A stretch of 64,000 bases of DNA from positions 5,003,001 to 5,067,000 of the forward strand of contig OY756961.1 of the NCBI GenBank assembly GCA_963580455.1, read 5' to 3'. Every line of letters starts with the position of its first letter. Within the stretch, counting starts at the first letter, position 1. Positions 47,360-59,396 of this stretch are shown one piece after another. The notes under the pieces were generated by a model. That model had not been told where the DNA came from. It did not search any database and saw only the letters and a list, made by a program, of their open reading frames with translations. The stretch is from Euonymus europaeus (taxonomy: Eukaryota; Streptophyta; Magnoliopsida; Celastrales; Celastraceae). Made by a program: the position numbers and the translations under genes.

Positions 47360-47970
47360 GAATAAGAGTATGATATCATTATTTCAAGGGTTAATATTAT
47401 ATGTGTTCTCAAAGTGTGAGAGGTTGGAGGAGGCCATGGTTATACTTACATTCTACAAAATGGGTCATGAAGGATGTCTAGTTGTCTACACTAGGACAAC
47501 AGTTACTGTATTGAAGCACTTGCCAGTTATGGGCTTGGCAATCTAACCTTGAGCATGTTCTGTCAGATTGAAAAAACAGGGGTTCATGCCAAATGATGCA
47601 ACATTTGTTTGCAGATATTCGGGATTAGCTAATGAAGATTGTAAATTTTTCGAAAGAATGATCAGATTCTACAAAATCCAACCAAAGATGGAACACTTCG
47701 GCGGTCTAATTGATCTAGTAAACAGAGCAGGTTTCCTACATCAGGCAGGGGAGTTCAGAAAATGTATGCCAACCGTGGAAAGACTTATCGAGTGTAAAAC
47801 ATTGTTAACCACTTGCATTAATCATTCAGTTTTCTTATCTTAGTGAGAAGATTGCCAATGAATCGGTGAAGTCTGATTCTCAAAGCCGTGCAATTCAAGT
47901 TCTGTTATCCAACTTCCATGCCAGAACAGGTCAATGGGCTGAAGTCGAAAAGATAAGAAGAATTGCAAAA
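47360..47970 (+). pseudogene. pentatricopeptide repeat (PPR, E-type) gene remnant
   Basis: Pieces in shifting frames match the C-terminal part of a plant PPR protein: FSKCERLEEAM, MKKQGFMPNDATFV, IQPKMEHFGGLIDLVNRAGF, EFRKCMP, then (frame change) GEKIANESVKSDSQSR, VLLSNFHARTGQWAEVEKI. Repeat order and spacing follow the PPR-E pattern, but several stops and frameshifts break it. PPR-E proteins bind organelle RNA. 47971-48671 has scattered short frames I cannot assign. Confidence 0.65.
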
Positions 47971-48671
47971 TAATCTAATACGAGAAAGGAGCCTGGCATC
48001 AATTCTGTGGACTGATAACCTAACCATGAAACAATTTGCAAAAGAATTCCATACTTGGTACCTAAAATGTCTACAAAGGAACAGAGCATCTGATCCTAAG
48101 TTCCTAATGGTACAAAGGCAGGGGACAAGATGCAGAATTTGTAAAAACCTTTTGTAATTCGCAAGTTGTAATGACAAAACAGGGGAATTTCCAAACTTCA
48201 AGATTTTGATTATCACAATTTGGCACTTACTAAAGGACTTTCTCTTCAAGATTCTCATTCCTATGAGAAGGGTTTTGGCTTCTGCCGAGAAGATACAGGA
48301 AATGATATTAGAGATGTTAATAATTTCACTGCTAACAAAACAGAGTATTCCTTATGTCAGATTCCAATTTCTTTGATCATTTTAGCATGGAGGAAAATGT
48401 CGGTACGAATTCAGTTTGGTAAATTCAATCATGCTATTTCTATAAACTGGAATGCATTGATTTACTTATCAAGTTAAAACAATGAATCTTTATAACGTGT
48501 CAGATTTATATGTGAATTTACAGGTTCCGAATACAATACCTCAATTTGTAATGCCACCAACAAGAAAGTTGGACTCGGCTATCACACGCGAGGCTTTCGA
48601 ACACAGCTGGATGCTTGAAGAGCACTTCATCAAGAATTATCCATGTAAAAGGGGGAAAAATACCTTTTAAG

Positions 48672-49943
48672 CTACCACCATCCAAGATTCCAGGTCGAGC
48701 TACAAACAGAGGACCTGGCCAATTTTGTTATCAAACACCCAGAAACAGTAAGCAATACAGCTACAACCCGGCCTCCTACGAGTCCCGAAAGAACAATTAG
48801 AGAGATAAATAGATACCCTGAATTCCCTTTCTTCTCAATCCCCAACTTTTCCTCTACTCCACCGTTCTCTCCAATGGTATGTAATTGTATATTCAAACTC
48901 TGAATTCTGTCTTCAAGTTTCTTTGTACACTTTTCTTCTAATGGTGATAATTTTGGTTCACCTTGAACAACTAAATCTTGTTTGTCACCAATTTCTGCTT
49001 CTTCAACCTCTCCATCAAAGGAACTAAAAACTCCGCTGCTGCTCGATTCTAGCTCCCTCTCGTCTTTCTTTTTCCCTTTCTTTCCATGTGGCAACTTCTT
49101 AGGCATAATTTTCTTGATCTTTGCCTTGAGTTTTGCTCTTCGGCTACCCTCTCTGTTCAACACTAAAACACATCTATCCTGATCTTCCTCCACAGCCCTC
49201 TCAACATTCAAATAATCCGTAAGTTTGAAATCTGGTTCCTTTATCATAATCTCCTCAACTTGTGTAGCCACTCTAAAATTGGGTTCCACAACTGGAATTT
49301 CTTCAGAAGAATCAATTCCTCCTATGGTCGACACGGCTCTCCTATCTTCCTTTACACTAATGGCTTTGAAATCCTTTGCAATTGGGGTTTTGAAATCTTT
49401 GCATTGCTCAACTCGCTTGGATAGAAAACAATGTTTCAAAAACCATACGAAATGCTTCCCAAAGTACTCAAGAAACAGGAGCACAAACGCCGATGCTGTG
49501 ATTCCAACTGTGAGCTTTTTGGTGCTCAAAGCAAGAACAACCACAACAAAAAACTTCAATCCCGTTCCGAGCAGCCATCTGCGATCCCAACCATTAGCGC
49601 GCTCCTCAACCTGAATCTTATCTTCACGTTCAAGCAGCGATTCCTCTAGATTCTCCTTCTGTTGCGCTCTCAAACTCTCACCCTCGATCACACTATGAAT
49701 CTCAAAGACGGCCAGCTGTCGCAGCAATGGAGGAACGATAACGGTATCGGCGGCGGAGATTTCTGATGCCAGCGCCCGCTTCTTTTTCTTCTTCAGACGA
49801 TCACGGTTCTTGACGAATAGATCGACCAGGGAAGTAGGGAAACCGGTCTGAACGACAATAGAATTCCCGTGTTTCGGGGACTGAAGATCTGCCATGAGCC
49901 GCGAGATTCGGGCAACCCTGGTCTTCTTCCATGGAAGAGGCAT
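48672..49943 (-). CDS. plant-specific membrane protein, function unknown
   Basis: An intronless ORF of 423 residues. The ATG at 49943 (MPLPWKKTRVARISRL) is preferred over an in-frame ATG 129 codons upstream because that extension runs through the leader and a MITE. The first ~55 residues have the motif ADLQSPK, TGFPTSLVDLFVKNRDRL and a polybasic KKKKKR. There are two hydrophobic segments at about 123-141 and 144-168, a charged middle region (KAKIKKIMPKK, KGKKKDERE), and a C-terminal hydrophobic segment at about 376-405. This start is familiar from a plant family sometimes annotated as ethylene-responsive nuclear or transmembrane protein. I cannot confirm that and assign no function. Confidence 0.7.
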   Translation of the reverse strand: MPLPWKKTRVARISRLMADLQSPKHGNSIVVQTGFPTSLVDLFVKNRDRLKKKKKRALASEISAADTVIVPPLLRQLAVFEIHSVIEGESLRAQQKENLEESLLEREDKIQVEERANGWDRRWLLGTGLKFFVVVVLALSTKKLTVGITASAFVLLFLEYFGKHFVWFLKHCFLSKRVEQCKDFKTPIAKDFKAISVKEDRRAVSTIGGIDSSEEIPVVEPNFRVATQVEEIMIKEPDFKLTDYLNVERAVEEDQDRCVLVLNREGSRRAKLKAKIKKIMPKKLPHGKKGKKKDERELESSSSGVFSSFDGEVEEAEIGDKQDLVVQGEPKLSPLEEKCTKKLEDRIQSLNIQLHTIGENGGVEEKLGIEKKGNSGYLFISLIVLSGLVGGRVVAVLLTVSGCLITKLARSSVCSSTWNLGWW

Positions 49944-50232
49944 ACCGACGACAATGATGCGACGGCAGATCCAAAGAATTTGAATCTCCAATTGCAAGAA
50001 AATTGGTTGATCATCTACGAAGTCGTTGTGGTCCTTATCAAATGTGTTTCGGTGTTTGGTTGAAAAAGACAACCCTAGAAAGAGAGAGTGGAAGTTGTGA
50101 AGAAATATTGTGGGGAATATCAGATCATACGCTATTGTCCCTGCTCTTTTGATTATTGTTGTTGTATTTGTCAGGGGGAAATAATCATGGGTTCCCTCTT
50201 CTTGCCCAATTTTGGGAAAAAAGAGGAAGCAT

Positions 50233-50348
50233 GCGTTTGGATGAGAGTATGGGCGATAGAGTATGCTCTCTCGTAAAACGTAAAAGCTGAGAGTGTCTGA
50301 GAGTATGGATGACAGAGTATACGCTAGCATATACTCTCATCCAAACAC
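50233..50348. mobile_element. small MITE upstream of the membrane-protein gene
   Basis: GCGTTTGGATGAGAGTAT (50233-50250) and its inverted near copy ATACTCTCATCCAAACAC (50331-50348) frame 116 bp. It lies about 290 bp upstream of the ATG at 49943, within the likely promoter or leader. No target duplication was identified. Confidence 0.6.
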
Positions 50349-50424
50349 CCCCGAAATTAAGGAGCATGTGATTTGTATTAGTATATTTTCGTTTCAGCCG
50401 TTTTAACTAACCTTTTCTCATGCC

Positions 50425-50792
50425 TCGGACTTTGCTAGGATTGAGGACAAAAAAAATGAGGGAAGTTAAGTGCAGGGAGAGGAAAATTTATCATACCTAA
50501 CTTTGTTTAGATTGAGGGGAATTAAATGAAAGAGAGTAATAAAAATTTTATAGTTATTAAAATAATCTTAAAATTAGAAATTATTATGAACTCTAGTCAT
50601 CTTGTAATTAAAGGGTATTTTACAATTTTCAAAAACTATGTATCTCTTTGGGACAAAAAACTTGAAATGTTCCTCTCATTTAACCCTCTATCACGCCTTC
50701 TTCTAAACCCCCACCCTCAATTCAAGCAAATTGTTTATTCTCTTGCTTAACTCCCGCTCGCTTGACCCTCTTACCTCTCAATCCAAGCATAG
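50425..50792. mobile_element. diverged inverted-repeat element
   Basis: GGATTGAGGAC and GAGGGAAGTTAAG on the left correspond, inverted, to GGATTGAGAGG and GGGAGTTAAG on the right. Inner blocks (GATTGAGGGGAATTAAATGA) also have inverted counterparts. Non-coding; probably a degraded MITE. Confidence 0.4.
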
Positions 50793-50814
50793 CCTTAAAC
50801 ACATCGTTTGGAGA

Positions 50815-50842
50815 GGGGGAGGGGGATGGGGGAGAGAGGGGG
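50815..50842 (+). promoter_or_regulatory. potential G-quadruplex motif
   Basis: Four runs of five G, separated by A, AT and AGAGA, within a ~100-bp purine-only tract (50811-50915). The motif fits the G3+N1-7 rule with margin. Function unknown. Confidence 0.6.
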
Positions 50843-50915
50843 AAGAAAAATTTGAGAAAAATGAAGGTAAGGTAAGGTAAGCGAAGGGAAGGGAGAGGGA
50901 AAGAAAAATTAATTT

Positions 50916-52221
50916 TACCTTATATTATTTGGATAGTCAAAAAGTAAATGAAGGAAAAATGAAAAATTGTGTTTATAATTATGAATTGTAAGGTTGATAT
51001 AAATTTATTATTTTATCTTTATCTCAAAAAAAGTTAATATATATTATAACCAAGACGTAAACAACAAATAATAATCCATTCTATAATAAAATCGTATTTA
51101 ATTGTAAACTTATAATTAAATAGATATTTCATTGTAAATTTTAATTATAATATTATATTTCATTATAATATACAATAAAATATTATAATAAAATATAATA
51201 TTATAATGAAATACGATATTACAATAACAACTTTTTTTACGTAATCATTTTAACATTTTTTCCTTTTTAGAACTCATTAAGGAGTTATTCCGATCTGATA
51301 TCACTTACGTCAAGTAATTCACGGTACTCAATAGTCATTACAACGGAGAATTGAATTCTGGACCTCGTATGCCTACCACACAACACAACTTCCCAAAACC
51401 GCCCTCGCCATTGAGCAACCCAGTGAGGGGCAATTTAAAGGCGAGTCATGTGGCTCAAGTTCTTAATTTAAAGAAAGCAAAACATTAGTGAAGCAAACAC
51501 CATACTTATTCTTAATTCACTTGGTTTTAAAAAGGCACAATAGCTTTAGCAGGTATGTTATTGGCTCAGGTGTTCCTAAACAATGCTGATATGAAAAATG
51601 AGATAGGGAAATGCAATCCTTTGTGGCACCATGGATGCCGTTACAACAAGTTTGTCCAATTTTCGGGGCTTTACTAGAATATCGTTGGGTTAATAAACGG
51701 TATGTGTACCGTCCAGTCCATATGGTGACATGTGTCGAGTTGACCAGTCAACACACACATGTGTCTATTTTTAAAATTTTTAATAAAATTTAATTGTTTA
51801 TGAAATGACTGTTATGGGCATATAATTTATAATATTTACAAACAATAGATTAACGTTGTTCGGCTCATCGGAATAGTAGTTCACAGTTTCGATAATTATT
51901 GTCAAGTTAGTCGGTTCAATTTTTTTTAAAACTTCAAATTCTTGGAACACTAAATAAACCAATAACAGAGAAAGGAAACTAGAATTTCTCAAAATACAGT
52001 CATGAGTTTTTGCTTAAATAAAAAAAATAAAGAAAATAAGTTACGCAATTGCTCCTCAAACAAACGCAATCGAGACAACATGAATGATCGAATTCTGAAA
52101 ATAATTTGAAATCCAAATTAGACAAATGTAAGCACAAATATCAACCACGAGAACAACGAGCATGGACCCGTCAAATGATCAAATTAAAACAAGGATATTC
52201 AAATGAACAGGCATGATACCG
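50916..52221. other. intergenic, AT-rich
   Basis: About 1.3 kb. 51100-51230 is a self-complementary AT tract (TATAATATTATA words). I see no supported gene; short frames look random. Confidence 0.4.
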
Positions 52222-52547
52222 ACCTGAGAGAAAGAGAGGGTAATCGAAGATTCTAAGGCCGGTGGCAGAAGCGACAGTGGAATTGGCATGAGTACCTATT
52301 GCGGCGGAAGCGTTTTCGTCGACAGCATCGAAGAAGGCCCAGAGCGAAGAATAAGGTTGTTTGGAGGAGAGACCGGAAATGGAGACAGAATATTGGAAGC
52401 AAAGGAGATTTGATCTAAAGGCCAAGAATTGTACATGTCAGCATCAATTTCCACGATCGCCTCAGCCTCAGCAGCAGTAGTTGCTATTATAGCAATAGGA
52501 GCAAGGTCCTTTGGTGTTGACTTCTTCTCTTCATCTGGTTCGGGCAT
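52222..52547 (-). pseudogene. first-exon fragment of an NLP (NIN-like, RWP-RK) transcription factor
   Basis: On the minus strand an ATG at 52545-52547 opens MPEPDEEKKS; after a low-complexity Ala/Glu stretch comes NSWPLDQISFASN and LSPFPVS. A frame change near 52370 leads to KQPYSSLWAFFD and GLRIFDYPLFLS, which ends at a possible donor. The order of motifs (SWPLDQ, SP..S, QP.S.LWAF, DYPLFL) is that of the N-terminus of nitrate-responsive NLP6/7. No later exons (GAF-like, RWP-RK, PB1) follow, so it is an isolated broken copy. Confidence 0.65.
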
Positions 52548-53349
52548 CTGCAGACGAAACAAGAAGACGCAAAAACGGAAACGCCGTCAAATAGTTAGAT
52601 GGGGTAAGGTGGACATTTAGATTATAATCACACGTGTGTTAGAATTTTATTTTATTTATTTTTTTTATGGTGGAGATTATAAGATTCAATCTAACGGTGA
52701 AAATGTGTACTATTTTTGTACCATTATTTGACCGAACTGTTTTGTAGTTCAACCCCAATTTTCCACTAATAACCCAACAATCTCTTAAATAATGCTATAA
52801 TTGCTAGTAGTTAGGAGATCCTTGAGCTTGCCTTGACAAGGTTTTTTTTTTTGCTTAATTAGGAAGTTTAGTAGTTCACAATTAACAATATCAGTCCAGA
52901 TTTATAAATAGGGAGAGAGAGCGCGGAATTCTCTCATAAAATCTTAAAATAAGGTCCTAAATTAAACTGAGGTTCTAATTTTTGAGATCGAAAACATTTT
53001 CATAAATATTATATTTATCTTTTAATCAGTTTTATAAATCCAGTAATATATTTTTTGTAGCCAACCAAACGACACAACTGCGGTGAGGGAAATCAATCAA
53101 CAACATATTTCACACACAAATTTTAGCGATAGATAGATAGATTCCTTCTCTTACTATTTCCTAGGGAATTTAAATTACCGGACCATCGGTGAGTGGCCCA
53201 AGGATGGTCCATGAAACTATGGGCTTGGCTCATCAAATGAGGCCCTAAACGACCCGAGAACAGCTCTATTTTGAAGCCCATGCCCTAAAGTTGATTTTGC
53301 CAAATCAAGTAAAAAAGCTGTCAACCCTAGAAGCAACGGGACGCAGGTT

Positions 53350-53385
53350 TACGGCCAATAATACAACAATCCTATTTATAAACAG
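53350..53385 (+). promoter_or_regulatory. core promoter of the beta-tubulin gene
   Basis: CCAAT at 53354-53358 and TATTTATAAAC at 53374-53384, about 95 bp before the ATG. Further up are GCCCTAAA and GGCCC motifs typical of plant growth-linked promoters (53240-53290). Confidence 0.5.
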
Positions 53386-53476
53386 TCCACACCTACATTT
53401 CTCGCAACTCCGAACGAAATCGAAGGATAAGAAGAAAACCAGAGTTTCTTTGAGAAACAAACCACGCCATTGAAAA

Positions 53477-56148
53477 ATGAGAGAGATCCTTCATATCCAG
53501 GGTGGACAATGTGGAAACCAGATCGGTGCCAAGTTCTGGGAGGTGATCTGCGACGAGCACGGGATTGACCATACCGGTAAGTACAGTGGAGACTCCGATC
53601 TCCAGCTCGAGCGCATCAATGTCTACTACAACGAGGCCAGCGGTGGCCGTTACGTGCCCCGTGCTGTCCTTATGGATCTTGAGCCTGGCACCATGGATTC
53701 TCTCAGATCCGGTCCCTACGGGCAGATCTTCAGGCCGGACAATTTCGTCTTCGGTCAGTCTGGGGCTGGGAATAACTGGGCCAAGGGTCATTATACCGAA
53801 GGGGCGGAGCTTATTGATTCGGTGCTCGATGTCGTGAGGAAGGAGGCTGAGAATTGTGATTGTTTGCAGGGTATTTTCTGAATTTTGGGCCTTATGTTTG
53901 TTTTGTTTATATTTGGGCTCGCTTCTGCTGGATCTTTCTGTAATTTGAGATGGTTAACAATTATTTTCCGGATGTTTGGTGACTTTGATATGATATTGCA
54001 TTTTCGTTGTCGATCTGAATTTGACATTTTTTATGGTGATATGTAATCTCTTTGTGCATGTAAATTGTTTTCTTGAAGATTACTTATTCTGTGTGAGACT
54101 ACGTTGCAACTTATTCTATGACTTCAGTTTTGTTCAGTTATTGGTCATACGGAAATGAGATCTGTTCTCATTTTGAGTTTTATACAATCGCATGTGCAAA
54201 TAATTTGTTATTTTGAATTCTGTGTCTATGGGTCGTGAATTGTTCGATTTTGGAATACTGGGTTTAGGGATCTTGCTGTTTCCTGTGCCACAAAATTTTA
54301 AGCATCGATTCTGGGATATTTTTTATTTGTATTTTCATTGAAGGATTGAAGTTCTTGCTGCTCAATTTGCATCATTCTTTACTTTTTAGCATCTTTTGTC
54401 TTGGTTTTCTAAATTGTTGAACATCATGGTTGGGGAATATGTTGTATCATCATAGGATTCACGCCAGACATAATGAGTTTCTCTGTTTAATATTCAATGG
54501 AGGGGAATGTTTCGTTTCCTTTGCAAAATTTGTTTCTGCACTTGAAAATTCATTTTTATTGTAATTCTAATTGTTACATACTTACATTGTTAGCTTTGTA
54601 CCTACTATTTGCAGTTTTTTTTCTGGGGACTTTCTGTCAACTTGTTGACATACCAATTAGTTACTACTTTCTATTGAAAATTGTGAATAGGATTTCAAGT
54701 TTGCCATTCTTTGGGTGGAGGCACTGGCTCTGGCATGGGAACTCTTCTTATATCCAAGATCAGGGAGGAGTATCCTGATCGCATGATGTTGACATTTTCT
54801 GTTTTTCCTTCGCCTAAGGTATCTGATACAGTTGTTGAACCATACAATGCTACACTTTCTGTGCATCAGCTGGTTGAGAATGCTGATGAATGTATGGTTC
54901 TAGACAACGAGGCTCTATATGACATTTGCTTCCGTACTCTCAAGCTTTCCAACCCTTCATGTAAGTTCTTTGTTCTAAATGATGGCTTAAATGGATTCAA
55001 AGTTTTGAAAGATTTTTTTCTTTCTTAAAAGTAAAGTAAGACCTTTTCTCTCGAATACTTGTATTTGGCCTTTGATTTGGTGTTCAAGGATTAATCTTAA
55101 AAACAAGGTTCTCTTAAAAAAAAAGGTTCTCTTCAATACTTGTATTTGAGCATTTTTACTTGTGTGTCTCTTTACTTAAATGGTGGTTTTATCCCAAATA
55201 GGGAGTCATGTTCCAGTTTCTTTATTTTCTATAAACTCCTCACGTCCTCACCTATCATAAAGTTTTATCACCCACTAATAAAGAAGGAAACAATGTTTGC
55301 CACTTAAGTTATATACCTAGTCATACCTGGTCCTTAAAAGGCAAAATAATTTCATTTGATATTTGATATTTAATATTGAAAAATAGAGCTAGGCACTGTT
55401 AATAGGGATTGCTGTCTGTATTTTAAAAAAGTTCTTGGATTTACCAATATACTCTCTTGTCTGTATTGTATCAGTTGGTGATCTTAACCACCTCATTTCT
55501 GCCACAATGAGTGGTGTGACATGCTGTCTCCGTTTCCCTGGGCAGCTGAACTCTGACCTTAGGAAGCTTGCTGTTAATCTTATCCCATTCCCTCGCCTCC
55601 ACTTCTTCATGGTTGGGTTTGCACCATTGACATCAAGAGGTTCACAGCAGTACCGTGCCCTCACCGTACCTGAGTTGACACAGCAGATGTGGGATGCAAA
55701 GAACATGATGTGTGCTGCTGACCCTCGTCATGGCCGCTACCTGACTGCCTCAGCCGTGTTCCGTGGAAAGATGAGTACTAAAGAGGTTGATGAACAAATG
55801 ATTAATGTTCAGAACAAGAACTCTTCATACTTTGTTGAATGGATTCCAAATAATGTCAAGTCCAGTGTTTGTGATATCCCACCTAAGGGCTTGAGGATGG
55901 CCTCGACTTTCATTGGCAATTCAACTTCTATTCAGGAGATGTTTAGGCGGGTTAGTGAGCAGTTCACAGCAATGTTTAGGCGCAAGGCTTTCTTGCACTG
56001 GTACACTGGTGAGGGAATGGATGAAATGGAGTTTACTGAGGCTGAGAGTAACATGAATGATCTGGTTGCTGAGTACCAGCAATACCAGGATGCCACTGCT
56101 GATGAGGAGTATGAGGAAGAGGAGGAAGAGGAGGAAATTCCAGCTTGA
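53477..56148 (+). CDS. TUB: beta-tubulin
   Basis: Three exons, 53477-53870 (394 bp), 54691-54960 (270 bp) and 55475-56148 (674 bp): the standard plant TUB structure, giving 445 residues. It starts [20 protein letters not shown], carrying the MREI autoregulation motif and nucleotide-binding loop. The tubulin signature [10 protein letters not shown] spans the start of exon 2. The C-terminal tail is acidic ([12 protein letters not shown]), the region bound by motors and MAPs. It pairs with alpha-tubulin in microtubules. I see no damage. The isotype cannot be fixed without alignment. Confidence 0.97.
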
Positions 56149-56666
56149 GCTGTCTTGCAGTATTCAGTTTGCCTGACGTTATCAGTCAGTCGGTCTGTTT
56201 CTGAGTGTTTATGTCTACTGTTATTGAGGGGTCAAATTAGATTGACATGCTGAAGTATATGTTTGATTGTGGTTCTTGCATCACAAATGGGCTTTTGTGA
56301 TGAGTGATTTTGTTATATATTTGAATTGATGAATGTTTGTATGAATTGAAGCTAGTATTTTCAAGGGTATCTACTTTCTTTTGTGTAAACAAGTATATGT
56401 TTTGTATTCTATCTATTATTCTCTTGTAAGATTCAGTAGAAATTTTAGAGTTTCAGACAAAAAAGTCTTATATTAGAGGTGCATGTAGGGAAACAAGGCG
56501 TAGTATTCTTATAATTTATAGTACCAGTTTTCAATAACTTAGGAGGAGAACATCAATGAATTGTGAATACATTTGTAGAATGAAATGAGGGGAATCGGTA
56601 CACTGGAGGATAAAACGGGCAAGAATTGGAGGAGAAAAAGAAAGAAAAGCACACAATACTACTAGA

Positions 56667-57415
56667 TTAGAACTTGGATTGAGCAAAAGCAATGACATTC
56701 TTATCCAACTGGAATGCCTTGGCAAGAATGTCCCCGCTGATTCCCGGATTAGCCTCGAATACAGCATTTGCAATGGTGATAACACCTGGGTTTTGGCTGT
56801 TAAGAGCTGCAATGGCAACGGCATTCCTGGGTCCTGCATTCCTCTGGTAATGGATGAGTCCAATTGGAAACGCATACACATCGCCCTTGTTCAGTGTTTT
56901 CATAATATGACGGTTTTCAGGATTTGAAGTGACAAACCCAACTTCTATTTGGCCTTCTAGTACTGTCAAGATCTCGGAGGCGCGAGGGTGAGTGTGAGGA
57001 GCATTGATTCCCCATGGCGCATAGTCGATGCGGACAAGGGAGATGCCAAGAGTGTTGAGTCCAGGAATTTGTGCTACATTCACTGGAGTCACTCTGGATC
57101 CTACTACATTTGATGTGTTCCCTGCCAAGTGAAGACCACTGAAGAAGAAATCTTCAGCTTGAGCCATTTTTGGATCCTTGCAGGTTAAGCCATTCACTGT
57201 CACTGCATCATGGAGCAATTTGAGAAACATCAATCAAGATTCAATATATATGGTGATAATCATACTCAATCAGCTAGATATATGTGTGTGTGTATATATA
57301 TACCTGAGCTCATTGGATCAGCAACACAGAAGTCTTGAAGGGGTTTGTGGTCTGCAAAAGCAAAGGCCATAAACATGGCCAAGAAGGAACCTAACAGAAG
57401 AATGCGCGCAGCCAT
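56667..57415 (-). CDS. GLP: germin-like protein (cupin), minus-strand copy
   Basis: Two exons, 57304-57415 and 56667-57202, give 215 residues. The signal peptide covers about 1-21 ([14 protein letters not shown]). Cys30 and Cys45 form the usual germin disulfide. The first cupin motif carries the metal ligands His107, His109 and Glu114 (HTHPRASE), and the second carries His155 (GLIHYQRN). N66 (NTS) is a likely glycosylation site. Germin-like proteins are hexameric, Mn-binding, cell-wall proteins; some have superoxide dismutase activity. Compared with its divergent twin at 58260, exon 2 differs in only two residues (E/G in VF?ANPG and K/R in QLD?N), while exon 1 is more diverged. Confidence 0.93.
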
Positions 57416-57498
57416 TTGAAAACTCTAGTCTATTAGATATATGGAGGTTCTATACAATCTGTAGTAAAATGTGTTGTGATAGAAATGTGGAGATGTGG

Positions 57499-57512
57499 TT
57501 CCTTTTTATAGA
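57499..57512 (-). promoter_or_regulatory. TATA box of the minus-strand germin-like gene
   Basis: Minus strand TATAAAAAGG (rc of 57501-57510), about 90 bp upstream of the ATG. The plus-strand twin has the same TATAAAAAGG. Confidence 0.6.
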
Positions 57513-58150
57513 GCTATGGAGATTAAGGACATAATGTTGGAGCAGTCTTCCTAAATATTATGTTATTCACATCCGCGTTTGAATTATGCAGAAACCAGTA
57601 ATGGATAAATATAGCAGAGTTGATTCGGCTACTCAGTCCAGTATCGTATGCGCCCAATGAGCATCAAGCATGCCGGCATTATATGACAGACAGACAGACA
57701 AGACGCGTATTTTCATTAAAAAATGAGTTCATTAAGGACAAACTTACTTCTGCATACGTATAGTTTCAAAGCCGGCGAGATCAAGATTTTTCGTAAAATC
57801 TAAATTGCATTTCCAAAATAAACAATTGACATGTCAAGCTGTTTCAAAGGTCTAAAGCTGCGTCAACCCAATTCATTACACGCCGGTGCCTAAGGCAAAA
57901 GATGTTTGAAGGAAATCAGATACACGCTGTAATCTTGTGTATGCAACCCTTGTGATTATTCAACCAAATCAGAAAAAGGATGTTCTCTAGCACTTGTAAG
58001 TTCTATAGCCAGTTCTTCTCTGAAAATGCAAGCCGGCATGCACACGCTTTATTGAAGGTCTCAAGACCAAATCATTCCATCAACAATGTCTTTGAAGAGG
58101 ACTACTTCAATATATAATTTATCAATTGCGTCATTATCCTAAATCATGGC
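57513..58150. other. shared bidirectional promoter region of the germin-like pair
   Basis: About 640 bp between the two TATA boxes. It contains a (GACA)n run at 57683-57698 and no ORF. Any enhancer here could drive both genes. Confidence 0.5.
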
Positions 58151-58162
58151 CTATAAAAAGGA
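58150..58162 (+). promoter_or_regulatory. TATA box of the plus-strand germin-like gene
   Basis: CTATAAAAAGG at 58151-58161, about 100 bp upstream of the ATG at 58260. Confidence 0.6.
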
Positions 58163-58259
58163 GGATCTACATCTCGATCTGTACAATATTTTACTCTTAA
58201 CTTGCAACATTAACTACTGGTAAGCATATACCTTGTTGAGATCCTCCAAATACCAAGAA

Positions 58260-59013
58260 ATGGTTGCTCGAGCTCTTCTTCTGTTAGGTTTTCTAGCCCT
58301 GTCGTTTGCCTTTGCCATTGCAGACCACAAACCCATTCAAGACTTCTGTGTTGCTGATTCAATGAGCTCAGGTGTGTATGTGTGTGTACATATATCTTAC
58401 TGATTGAGTACGACTTTCACCATATATATCGACTCTTGAGTCTTGATTGATGTTTCTTAAATTGCTCCATGATGCAGTGACAGTGAATGGCTTAACCTGC
58501 AAGGATCCAAAAATGGCTCAAGCTGAAGATTTCTTCTTCAGTGGTCTTCACTTGGCAGGGAACACATCAAATGTAGTAGGATCCAGAGTGACTCCAGTGA
58601 ATGTAGCACAAATTCCTGGACTCAACACTCTTGGCATCTCCCTTGTCCGCATCGACTATGCGCCATGGGGAATCAATGCTCCTCACACTCACCCTCGCGC
58701 CTCCGAGATCTTGACAGTACTAGAAGGCCAAATAGAAGTTGGGTTTGTCACTTCAAATCCTGAAAACCGTCATATTATGAAAACACTGAACAAGGGCGAT
58801 GTGTATGCGTTTCCAATTGGACTCATCCATTACCAGAGGAATGCAGGACCCAGGAATGCCGTCGCCATTGCAGCTCTTAACAGCCAAAACCCAGGTGTTA
58901 TCACCATTGCAAATGCTGTATTCGGGGCTAATCCGGGAATCAGCGGGGACATTCTTGCAAAGGCATTCCAGTTGGATAGGAATGTTATTGCTTTTGCTCA
59001 ATCCAAGTTCTAA
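58260..59013 (+). CDS. GLP: germin-like protein (cupin), plus-strand copy
   Basis: Exons 58260-58371 and 58478-59013 give 215 residues with the same architecture as its twin: signal peptide, germin Cys pair, both cupin boxes with His107/His109/Glu114 and His155. The first exon begins [16 protein letters not shown]; its signal peptide differs from the twin while the mature part is nearly unchanged. Intron 106 bp (101 bp in the twin), recognisably related. The head-to-head arrangement indicates an inverted duplication. All catalytic residues are kept, so both genes are probably functional. Confidence 0.93.
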
Positions 59014-59396
59014 TTACACAAATTAAGGATTATGTTATGTAGCTATTGATGTTGTCGTTCTTTTTTTCCCCTCTGTGTTAGGGCTGATTGCCCCTATTTG
59101 TATCCAATATGTATTTGAGTTGCAATTTTCTTGAAAATGTATTGATTCATTGATGTTCTCCGCTTATTGGGCATAAGTTGAAAATTAGGTTCTATTCATT
59201 TGTACCAACTCCTTTCAACGTACTCTATAAAAATTTAACAATATCTAACTATATCTTAAGTGTGAGAAAAACTCTAACATTTATGAATACCCTTCAAAGG
59301 CAAAAAAAATATAACAAACAATACGCAATATTCAGCTTCATGATGCTCATCTTTTATATATGTTTGAATTGATTTGTTAACCTACAATGATACAAT

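Noticed and set aside
49944..50330. 129-codon extension of the membrane protein from an upstream in-frame ATG
   Set aside because: It runs through a MITE and leader-like sequence; MPLPWKK is a sound start.
58753..59001. 82-codon antisense frames found in both germin-like genes
   Set aside because: Conserved only because the sense exons are nearly identical.
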